Virus record (IMG/VR): IMGVR_UViG_3300036900_000055
Location: 1 to 44,127 of that record
Strand: one strand, 5' to 3'
Source of the DNA: a virus
DNA length: 44,127 nt
Below the pieces are notes generated by a model. The model made no database searches, was not told where the DNA came from, and worked only from the letters and a program-made list of their open reading frames with translations. The position numbers and the translations under genes were made by a program. Shown in pieces: positions 15,509 through 22,900 of this stretch (the first letter of the stretch is position 1; every line of letters starts with the position of its first letter).

Positions 15509-16335
15509 TGGCCTATGAGGATGACCTGTATAACTGGATACAGGAGAGGGAGAGGGTGCGAATTAGGCGGGAGGAGGAGCGCCAACCCCCACCGTGGACT
15601 AGGGACCAGATCATCCGAACTACCCGCTTCTGTAACATCCGCCGGGAGGACGACAAGGTCACTCGGTGGATCAAGGAGAATTGGCGGGACCCCTATCGAC
15701 ACCATGAGAACCTGGCCTTCTCTATGTGCGTCGCCCGTACCGTCAACTGGCCGGATACCCTGGAGAAACTGGGCTTCCCCGGGGTATGGGATCGGGACCG
15801 ATTCATATATGTAATGGACTCCCTAAACCAAGCCGGGATCAAGGCCTGGACGGGGGCCTATATGGTCACCGGAGGGTTCTCCAAGGGCGGGGAGACCAAG
15901 CAGACGATCATCGCCCGGGTCCTGGACGAGGCCCAGCCGATGTGTAGGACGATCAAGAAGAGCATGCCCCTAGGGCAGGCCTACGAGATCATTCGGACGG
16001 CCCGGGGGCTAGGCACGTTCCTAGCCGCCCAGGTCATAGCCGACCTCAAGTACACCCCCCTGCTCGAATACGCCGACGACTGGTGGACATTCTGCGCCCC
16101 CGGCCCCGGCTCGTCCCGGGGACTCAACTACCTACACGAGCGGCTCCCCACCACTTCGATCAATGCTGCTCAATTCTCCAAGGAGGTGAACGAACTACGA
16201 CCCAAGATCGCGTACAATACCGGCTACGACCTGACCGCCCACGACACGCAGAACTGCCTGTGTGAGTTCAGCAAGTACGTCCGTATCAAGTATTTCAAAG
16301 GCAGGGCTAAGACCCAATTTAAGGAACCATCATGA
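15505..16335 (+). CDS. HMUDK-helical / thymine-hypermodification family protein, 276 aa
   Basis: Strong resemblance to the helical domain found with 5-hydroxymethyl-dU DNA kinases (HMUDK_hel, related to HhH DNA glycosylases). Diagnostic parts are WTRDQI then RFCNIRREDDKVTRWI (31-56), GPGSSRGLN (200-208), and TAHDTQNCLCEFSKY (244-258). In known systems this module works with the kinase that phosphorylates 5-hydroxymethyluracil in DNA. Here it is a stand-alone gene between the kinase and the TS homologue. The start is the ATG at 15505 or the next codon; both overlap the upstream stop. Confidence 0.8.
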   Translation: MMAYEDDLYNWIQERERVRIRREEERQPPPWTRDQIIRTTRFCNIRREDDKVTRWIKENWRDPYRHHENLAFSMCVARTVNWPDTLEKLGFPGVWDRDRFIYVMDSLNQAGIKAWTGAYMVTGGFSKGGETKQTIIARVLDEAQPMCRTIKKSMPLGQAYEIIRTARGLGTFLAAQVIADLKYTPLLEYADDWWTFCAPGPGSSRGLNYLHERLPTTSINAAQFSKEVNELRPKIAYNTGYDLTAHDTQNCLCEFSKYVRIKYFKGRAKTQFKEPS

Positions 16336-17315
16336 TGCATTTAGTTAACCGGAACATTAACCAGATGTTCCCCGAGGCGATGTGGCGGCTACAAATGGAG
16401 GGGGCCGCATCCGGCTCCCGTAACGGGCAGGTAATGAGGCTCCCCTTCCCTGCCCTGTTGGAGTACTCCAACCCTGCCGAGCGGGTCTTGTTCTCGGAGG
16501 AGAGGGACGCCAACCCGTTCTTCCACCTGTTCGAGGCTATCTGGATGCTCTCAGGGAGCAACGAGGTAAACATACCGGCCAAGTACGCGGCGCAGATCAG
16601 GGAATACTCCGACGATGGGGTGACCCTTCATGCGGCCTACGGCCACCGCTGGCGCCTCCACTTTGGGGTGGACCAGATCGAGGCGGTGATCTCGATGCTC
16701 AGGCGGGACCCCGAATCACGCCGTGCTATGATCGCTATGTGGGACCCCCATAGTGACCTGAACCGGGAGGGCAAGGACCTGCCCTGTAATACCCACATCT
16801 ACTTCGATATCAACCAGCCGTTCCTCAATATGACGGTGTGTAACCGGAGCAACGACCTGGTGTGGGGAGCCTGCGGGGCTAACGCCGTTCACCTATCTAT
16901 CCTCCACGAGTACATCGCTCGGGCGGCGGGATTCCTACAGGGGACCTACTACCAGTTCACGAACAATCTCCACGTGTACGAGAAGCATTGGCCCCTGTTC
17001 GACCTGGGGGTGATCTCCGACCCTGATTCGGACCCGTACTCCCAACACAAGGTCCTCCCGGTCCCCCTGTTCAACGACCCCACCGAGCGCCAGGACTTCG
17101 ATGCGGATTGCCGCTACTGGACGGACCCCAAGTATGACCTCCGCACGGCGTTCTTCGCCGGTGTGGTAGCCCCCCTCTCCCAGGCCTGGGAAGCCCATAA
17201 GAAGGGGGACCAAATGTGGGCTCAACAGTATGTCCAGAACTGTATCGCTACCGACTGGCGGCGTGCGGCGAAGGAGTGGCTGGAGCGCCGGTATAAGCCC
17301 AAGGAAGCCCTCTAG
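16332..17315 (+). CDS. Thymidylate synthase homologue, probable dUMP hydroxymethylase, 327 aa
   Basis: All core thymidylate synthase features are present: R30, Glu68 (FEAIWML), YGHRWR (103-108), RR at 130-131, catalytic Cys152 in LPCNTH, the phosphate and base site NRSND (171-175), Asn184, and H214/Y216. The Asn equivalent to E. coli N177 is kept, with one residue inserted just before it, predicting dUMP rather than dCMP as substrate. Ordinary thymidylate synthase activity is possible, but with the kinase, HMUDK-helical and transferase-like genes alongside, hydroxymethylation of dUMP to hmdUMP is the better inference. The start overlaps the upstream stop. Confidence 0.85.
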   Translation: MMHLVNRNINQMFPEAMWRLQMEGAASGSRNGQVMRLPFPALLEYSNPAERVLFSEERDANPFFHLFEAIWMLSGSNEVNIPAKYAAQIREYSDDGVTLHAAYGHRWRLHFGVDQIEAVISMLRRDPESRRAMIAMWDPHSDLNREGKDLPCNTHIYFDINQPFLNMTVCNRSNDLVWGACGANAVHLSILHEYIARAAGFLQGTYYQFTNNLHVYEKHWPLFDLGVISDPDSDPYSQHKVLPVPLFNDPTERQDFDADCRYWTDPKYDLRTAFFAGVVAPLSQAWEAHKKGDQMWAQQYVQNCIATDWRRAAKEWLERRYKPKEAL

Positions 17316-17327
17316 GAGGCGTCGGAG

Positions 17328-17347
17328 CGATTTTGTGGGGTACCCTA
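17328..17347 (+). repeat. 20-bp repeated element after the TS-like gene
   Basis: Identical in sequence and in position relative to the upstream stop codon to the element at 4421-4440 (minus strand). Function unknown: 3'-end processing, pausing or protein binding are possible. Confidence 0.85.
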
Positions 17348-17423
17348 CCGGGGCCCCCCTAGTCGGCCCGCCCGCCTCGATTCTGTCTTGTTCCCGGGGG
17401 TCTATAACCGGCCCCCTCCCCCC

Positions 17424-17447
17424 GTAAAATCGTATATACTCTGAATT
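17424..17447 (+). promoter_or_regulatory. Promoter giving a likely leaderless message
   Basis: TATACT at 17435-17440 with CCGTAAAATCGTA upstream. Seven bases separate it from the ATG at 17448, so transcription should start at or next to the A of the ATG. No Shine-Dalgarno sequence is present. Confidence 0.6.
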
Positions 17448-17921
17448 ATGAACTTCAAAACGCTCTACAACGCCGGGGCCGTGCGCCGGTACCATACGCA
17501 GAACCTACTCAAGGATCAGGACCTAGCTGCCCACTCGTGGGGGGTAGCCCTAATCATCCGCGAGATCATGCCGGGGAACCTCCACCTAGTCGAGGCCGCG
17601 CTGACTCACGACCTGGCCGAGTCCGTGACGGGGGACATCCCCTATACGGGCAAGAAGAAATACCCCAAGCTAAAGCAAACCAGCCTAGAGGCCGAGCGGG
17701 AGTTTGCTATGGTTAACGGGACCCCCCTCCAGCTCACTCCTGTAGAGCAGAAGTGCCTGGCTTGGGCGGATATGTTCGAGTGTTACCTGTACTCGCTGAG
17801 AGAGGTCGATATGGGTAACAATCTGATGCGGTACGTGGCCGAAACCGCGAGGGAGGCACTAGTTGCTATGGGCCCCCCGACCAAGGAAGCCGATAAATTG
17901 TTTAGGAGTTACAATGGCTGA
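17448..17921 (+). CDS. HD-domain deoxynucleotide phosphohydrolase (YfbR-like), 157 aa
   Basis: The H...HD...D metal site is complete: H29 (AAHSW), H54-D55 (THD), with E58 and D63 (GDIP), and D108 (WADMFE). The layout matches YfbR-like 5'-deoxynucleotidases and the phage enzymes that destroy a canonical deoxynucleotide, such as DatZ of Z-genome phages. Beside the TS-like and DUF3310 genes it could remove dTMP or another competitor of the modified nucleotide; the substrate cannot be read from the sequence. Its message looks leaderless. The stop overlaps the next gene. Confidence 0.85.
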   Translation: MNFKTLYNAGAVRRYHTQNLLKDQDLAAHSWGVALIIREIMPGNLHLVEAALTHDLAESVTGDIPYTGKKKYPKLKQTSLEAEREFAMVNGTPLQLTPVEQKCLAWADMFECYLYSLREVDMGNNLMRYVAETAREALVAMGPPTKEADKLFRSYNG

Positions 17922-18204
17922 AGAACAAGGCGCTCACTACAAGACTGTTCCTGGGGAGCAGCATCACGAGCGGGCGATCCGGTTGAACCTTAATTGGTAC
18001 GCCGGTAACATCACGAAGTATGCGGAGAGGGCCCCCCACAAGGGTCAGCTGATCGAGGACCTGATCAAGGTACTCGACTACACCTGTATGTGGCTTGCTA
18101 CGGAGAACCTGCGGCAGGACCAGCACGACCGTATCAACCGTGTCCTCGCTAAGTTGGACGATAGCGGTGCCGAGCCTACTAGTGCTTACACTAACCAAAA
18201 ATAA
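17914..18204 (+). CDS. DUF3310 protein (T7 gp1.7-like nucleotide kinase family), 96 aa
   Basis: The pattern HYKT..., NWYAGNITKYAERAPHKG and DLIKVLDYT (residues 8-60) matches DUF3310, the family to which phage T7 gp1.7, a dNMP kinase acting on dTMP and dGMP, is assigned. This protein is shorter than gp1.7, so kinase activity is not certain. Next to the TS homologue it is a candidate for phosphorylating hmdUMP, a step otherwise missing from the pathway. I use the ATG at 17914, with TTAGGAG upstream. Confidence 0.75.
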   Translation: MAEEQGAHYKTVPGEQHHERAIRLNLNWYAGNITKYAERAPHKGQLIEDLIKVLDYTCMWLATENLRQDQHDRINRVLAKLDDSGAEPTSAYTNQK

Positions 18205-18212
18205 TTCCCCCT

Positions 18213-18234
18213 CCGCCAAAAATTCGAGTAAGAT
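18213..18234 (+). promoter_or_regulatory. Candidate promoter before the exported-protein cluster
   Basis: TAAGAT at 18229-18234 preceded by GCCAAAAATTCGAG, the same CCAAAAA block seen before the -10 boxes at 7129 and 12153. The leader then holds CCTAAGGA before the ATG at 18273. Confidence 0.45.
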
Positions 18235-18272
18235 ACGGTTACGCCGAAAGTAATCCAAACCCTAAGGACACC

Positions 18273-18455
18273 ATGAAAGTCGAACTGCCACGAGGCCACA
18301 ACTTTACTACCGCCCGCTTCCAGCGGGTGTCGCGAGGAGTCAACTATGCCTACTCGGGCTACAAGACCCCTCCCGCCCAAGTCCGTCCCGCACTGGGCGG
18401 ATTCCTTGTGCTTTGCGTTACGGTGGCGTTGTTCGTCATCGCAATCAAGTATTGA
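18273..18455 (+). CDS. Small membrane protein with C-terminal helix, 60 aa
   Basis: The first 40 residues are basic, with several Tyr and Arg; residues 42-58 (GGFLVLCVTVALFVIAI) form a membrane helix at the extreme C-terminus. The ribosome site AAGGA is well placed. No family is recognised. It opens a cluster of membrane and exported proteins ending at the convergent terminator. Confidence 0.7.
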   Translation: MKVELPRGHNFTTARFQRVSRGVNYAYSGYKTPPAQVRPALGGFLVLCVTVALFVIAIKY

Positions 18456-18517
18456 ACCCTGTGGAGGGATCAAAACTGGCCCGGCAGTCCCCGGGATACA
18501 CGTGTAAGAGGATTTCC

Positions 18518-18898
18518 ATGAAGAAGACAATTTTGGCTCTGGCCCTGCTGGCCGCTACTTCCGCATTCGCCCTGGACATCGGTGTCGGCGTTGCTTCCGC
18601 CTCCGGTACGTCGCTGACCAGCGGCGGTGCCGTGTCCGGCGGTACGCAAGGCTCGGTGCTGTTCGGCACCTCGGCCGGCCATCAGGACGCTACCAGCCTG
18701 GGCGGCTCGGAGAACACCACCCTGGTGAACTCCACCGGCGGCGTGACGACCTCGCTCCACGAGGACAGCGCGACCTCCAACCAAGCTGGCTTCAGCTTCG
18801 GTTTCGCCGGTCAGCAAGGCGGCTCCCTGGCCGGTAGCCAGTCGACTGCCTCGGGCAGCTTCGGCCTGCTGAAGGGCTTCGTTTTCGCCAACCCCTGA
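18518..18898 (+). CDS. Secreted Gly/Ser-rich protein, 126 aa
   Basis: A clear Sec signal peptide (MKKTILALALLAATSAFA, cleavage after residue 18) is followed by about 108 residues rich in Gly, Ser, Thr and Ala with a loose repeat feel (GTSAGHQDATSLGGSEN, then SLAGSQSTASGSFG). No Cys is in the mature part. The upstream site is GAGG. No family is recognised; a periplasmic or surface role during infection is likely. It has its own terminator at 18919. Confidence 0.75.
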   Translation: MKKTILALALLAATSAFALDIGVGVASASGTSLTSGGAVSGGTQGSVLFGTSAGHQDATSLGGSENTTLVNSTGGVTTSLHEDSATSNQAGFSFGFAGQQGGSLAGSQSTASGSFGLLKGFVFANP

Positions 18899-18918
18899 TC
18901 TAGGGGCTGAGTGATCTG

Positions 18919-18955
18919 AGCCCCACCTGGCTACCCGCCTGGTGGGGCTTTTTCT
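18919..18955 (+). terminator. Intrinsic terminator
   Basis: Stem AGCCCCACC / GGTGGGGCT (18919-18927 and 18941-18949), 13-base loop, then TTTTTCTT. It separates the first secreted-protein gene from the next, whose ribosome site follows directly, so partial read-through is expected. Confidence 0.85.
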
Positions 18956-18973
18956 TAACAGTTAGAGGAAACC

Positions 18974-19564
18974 ATGAAACACACCATTCTCGTCCTAGCC
19001 CTGTTGGCGTCCTTCGGGGCTGGGGCACAAGAGGCTACCGCTCAATCGCAAGCGCAGTCGGCGGCGGGGGCCGCAGCGGACTCAAGCGCAGGTGCGGTCG
19101 GCAACGCGGTCTACATCGACCAGTCGGGCCCCACCAGCCAGACGATCAACGCTACCTCCCACTCGACGACCACTCTGAACGAGAACCACACCGGAAGGGT
19201 GGAGAACGTCCAGTCCGGTACGACTACGAACATCAACGATGTCCACTACAGCGGAACGCAGAAGATCAAGAATGTCCCCGGGATCGCCATGAGCGGCCCC
19301 GCCTCCGGTCCCTGTACCGGAGCCAGCGGTGGTCTGGGCCTCGCAGGACCCGGTTGGGGCCTGGGGCTGAATGGGGCCAAGGTCGAGCCGACCTGCGTGG
19401 TTCGTGAGAACGTCCGCGTGATCGGCATGGCGATGCAATCGCTCGATGGCGCCGCCTACCCCCAGGAAAAGGGTGAACTGATGCTCCTGATGATGGACGC
19501 CGTTCGTGGCCTCGGCGCCATGAACCAGGCGATCATCGGCGACAACGTCGGAAAGGGCAAGTAA
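18974..19564 (+). CDS. Secreted protein with Ala/Ser-rich and Gly-rich parts, 196 aa
   Basis: A signal peptide ends near residue 19 (AGAQ). Residues 20-45 are low-complexity Ala, Ser and Gln; 46-95 are Thr, Asn and Ser rich with alternating hydrophobic residues, beta-solenoid-like (TINATSHSTTTLNENHTG). A two-Cys segment (C112 in SGPCTG, C139 in EPTCVV) could form a disulfide, and the last 50 residues look helical (ELMLLMMDAVRGLGAMN). Unrecognised. The stop overlaps the next start (TAATG), so the two are translationally coupled. Confidence 0.75.
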   Translation: MKHTILVLALLASFGAGAQEATAQSQAQSAAGAAADSSAGAVGNAVYIDQSGPTSQTINATSHSTTTLNENHTGRVENVQSGTTTNINDVHYSGTQKIKNVPGIAMSGPASGPCTGASGGLGLAGPGWGLGLNGAKVEPTCVVRENVRVIGMAMQSLDGAAYPQEKGELMLLMMDAVRGLGAMNQAIIGDNVGKGK

Positions 19565-19884
19565 TGAAACACCTGGCCCTCCTTGGGGGCCTCCTGGTAG
19601 CCTTCGGCGCCAACGCCGGGGGCTTCACGGATGAGCCTACCTGCTACTCGTGGAACGGGGGACACAAGTCCGCCGGATCGTTCTCCAAGTGTAACGCGGA
19701 GCTTCACCCTTGGGTAAAGCCCCACGTGCCGCCCCCGGTTCCGGTGGCGCAAGCGGCCCCGGTAGCCGCCCCAACGGTGCATCAATCGCCTATCATGATG
19801 CCCCAGTCGCATCCGAAGCCGATCCCCCTGAAGCCGAAGCACAAGCCGAAGCCGAAGTATCACCACCCCAAGAAAGGATGCTAA
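19564..19884 (+). CDS. Secreted Pro-rich protein, 106 aa
   Basis: A signal peptide (MKHLALLGGLLVAFGANA) precedes a short Cys-containing domain (CYSWNGGHKSAGSFSKC) and then a long Pro, Val, Lys and His rich tail (PPPVPVAQAAPVAAP, and KPKHKPKPKYHH). The tail could span the periplasm, as in TonB-type linkers, or bind the envelope. No family is recognised. It is coupled to the previous exported protein. Confidence 0.7.
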   Translation: MKHLALLGGLLVAFGANAGGFTDEPTCYSWNGGHKSAGSFSKCNAELHPWVKPHVPPPVPVAQAAPVAAPTVHQSPIMMPQSHPKPIPLKPKHKPKPKYHHPKKGC

Positions 19885-19886
19885 TC

Positions 19887-19928
19887 ATGGGTAAGAAAAA
19901 ACCCCCGAAGCCCCCACCGAAGAAGTAA
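19887..19928 (+). CDS. Tiny basic peptide, 13 aa
   Basis: Encodes MGKKKPPKPPPKK. AAAGGA lies 10-15 bases upstream, and the frame ends two bases before the terminator stem. It resembles the Lys and Pro tail of the preceding protein, so it may be a remnant of it rather than a gene. Confidence 0.3.
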   Translation: MGKKKPPKPPPKK

Positions 19929-19930
19929 AC

Positions 19931-19952
19931 AAGGCCCCGCAAGGGGCCTTTT
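19931..19952. terminator. Convergent (bidirectional) terminator
   Basis: Stem AAGGCCCC / GGGGCCTT with a GCAA loop (19931-19950), followed rightward by TTTT and leftward by TTGTTT. It ends both the rightward arm and the leftward virion operon. Confidence 0.88.
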
Positions 19953-22900
19953 CTATGTGATGAGAATCACCCGTTTCTTAGCGTGTACTGTATACATGGC
20001 CGAGGTATCGCCCGCCTCCTGAACGGACAGGGTAGCGTTAGACACCGGGTCCGCTACCGTACCACTAGCGGTGATCAGGTCAGGGGCTTCTGTAATGGTA
20101 AGAATGGCGAAGGCCCCCGTCCTCACGGACGCATCGCTGAGTATCATATCCGGGGACTCTTGTACCGATAAGGCCCCTGCTACAACCGATCTGGCGATAG
20201 AGGAGATAGCGTCATCCAACTCCTGCTTATTGAAGGTACCAGTTATCGGGGACGTTGCGGAAGAGGCTATAGAGTCCGCTGCTTCCTGGCGAACTAGGCT
20301 ACCCCCCGCGATCCCGCCCGCCGCAGCAGCGATAGCATCCGGGGCCTCCTGTTTGCTCAAGGTCGCCTTGATCGGGGACGTAACCGAGGCCAGTACGGTG
20401 TCTGGGGCCTCCGTCAGGGACAGGTCCCCCAAAGACCCTTGGAATCCTGAAGTGGACGTTAACCGATCTTGGGCCTCCGTGACGTCCAGGCTAGCCGTAA
20501 TGACTCCGAAGGGGATCACCGATCCGGTAGCCGATAGTGTGTCCCCCGCCTCTTGAACGGTAGCCGCAGCCCCCGCCGTCACCGACACCGTGGCGGATAG
20601 GGTGTTATCGGCTTCCTGTACCGATAGGTTAGTGGTAGCACCTACCTTGGCAGTAGCCGATAAGCCGTCATCCGCCTCGGGGACATCTACATTAGCCTTT
20701 ATCGGTGAGGTCGCCCCGGAGGCTATAGTGTCAGTAGCCTCCTGTACGGACAAGTTAGCTATGGCCGCCGAATAGGCTGCGGTGGCCGTAGCGGAGATAG
20801 TGTCCGGGCCCTCCGTTTTGGTCAAGGTAGCGACCGGACCCGTAGGAGCACTGTAGTAGGCTAACTTGTACGGGGAGACTATACGTGAGTTGGTAGCGTC
20901 TACCCACAAGCGTTGAGCGTAGGTTCCTGCGGTACCGGATTGACGGGCGTTACCCCACACCTCCGCCACCAGTATGTCCCCGTCTTGGGCGACTACCGAT
21001 GCCCCGGCAAATTGCTGGTTTAGCCGGGGGTCGTCATTGATTCTCCACTCTACCCCGAAGTCGCCTGCGGCGTTGAATATGTAGCCGGCCACCCCGACCC
21101 CCGGCCTCCATAGGTACAGGACGGGCCAGTGGTAGGTATTGGCATTGTCGCTAGTCTCGGCGGTGGATAGTTCCCAGCTCCAAGTCTGAGCGGGGATAAC
21201 CTGGGACGCTAGCGGTATAGTGGAGAACCGCCCAAAGTACATCGACTGTTGGGTATTCAGGAGAGCCACTTGGTTGGCTCCCCGGGATACGGGGGCATGT
21301 ATCGTGCTCTCGCTGAGAGACCACTCCGTAGTGAAGTTAGGTGCGTTGACGTGATTAACTTGGGGGGCGAAACTAGCGTTCCACACGTTATCCGGAATCA
21401 CCGCCGGCACCAAGGCCCGCAGGTATAGTTCTGAATGAGGCGGATAGAGTAGCTTGTAGGGCGAAATCAGCTTAGAGTTGGTAGAGGTAATCTGCCAAGT
21501 CAAGCCATAGGGCCCCGGGCCGACCGAGCCCGCACTCCAAGCCTCTAAGACAAGTAGGTCCCCCTCTTGTACGTCTGCGGAGGTCCCCGCGAATGTCTGA
21601 GGCACAGCGGGGGTAACGGTTGCAGGCCACTCTACTCCCTGGGGCCCCGAGGCGTCAAATATGTACTTGACTACTGCGCTAGTAGAGGGGCGCCATATAT
21701 ATAGGACAGGCCAATAGAACTGGTTGGCTAGGAGGTTCCCCTCCCCCGCAGCCATAGAATAGGTCCAATTCTGAGCCGGTATAGTTTGAGTGGCTAGGGG
21801 ACGAGTGGAGAACCGCCCATAGTAGTACGACGATGGGTTTACCGAATCGACGAATGTAGGGGCTGTACGATTCTCTATGTTTCCCGTACCGCCCCAGAAT
21901 GTATCTAGTACACCCTCTATCTCGCTGTTCGGCATCGGCTTACTGAGCGACAGCGGTAGATTGGTAGCCTTGCCCCCCGCCGTGGGGGCTATGAACGACT
22001 GGTCCCCAATAGGGTACAAGAATGTACCGTTAGTGGCGGTAGCCGCAATGGTATCCCGGTCCTCCGTTACAGTCAAGGTAGCGGTAGCGGGTATGTACGT
22101 TACCGTGGAGGCTATCGAATCCTCAGCCTCCTGTACACTCAAACTAGCCAAGATACCCGGCAAGGGGGTCAGGATAGCATCTGAGCCTACCGAATCGGGT
22201 GACTCCTCTATAAATAGATTGGCTATTACCCCCGGTAGGGCCTCGACAGTTACCGTAGCGGATACGGAGTCATTGGATTCCGTCTTAGTGAAAGACGCAC
22301 CCGCTACCGCCCCCGCCGTGGCTACTACAGAATCATGAGCCTCCTGGACGGACAAGTCCGCAGTGGCCGGGAGGGCCCCTGCGAAGGCAGCTAAGCTATC
22401 CGTGGTCTCCGTAACGGACAAGCTAGCCGCCGCCGTTGCCTTAGCGGTAGCTGATATAGAGTCGTTGGCCTCCGTCTTGGCTAGGTCAGCTAACCGGGGA
22501 GGAGTAAATACAGAAGCATCCGCCGATACAGTATCCGCACCCTCTGCGACGTCTAGACCAATTACCGGCCCCGTAGCGCTGGCATCGAGTTCGAGGCACG
22601 CCATAACGCGTGCGGAGTTATACGCGGGGAAGACAACCGTGGCGCTTGTATGGCCACTATTGCGGTGCTGATAGCCGTAGGTAGTGGCGGGCGTACTCAG
22701 CCCGGTTATCGTACCGTCAGCGGTAAACCCAGAGATCAAGGGCGGGACAACCCCGGCGTTGTTATTATTCCACGCAGCGAGAACAGGGTTGCCGGTATCA
22801 GCCGCCGCTGGCATTACGACGTTGACCGCGACGTTGAAGGACGAAACGATGGCCGCCCAGCCGTACTGGTAGGACCCCGGCCCTGAGGGTTGACGAACGG

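Noticed and set aside
19990-20840. Regular repeats suggestive of a CRISPR array
   Set aside because: Repeats are degenerate and translate in frame as a protein repeat; there are no constant direct repeats with unique spacers.
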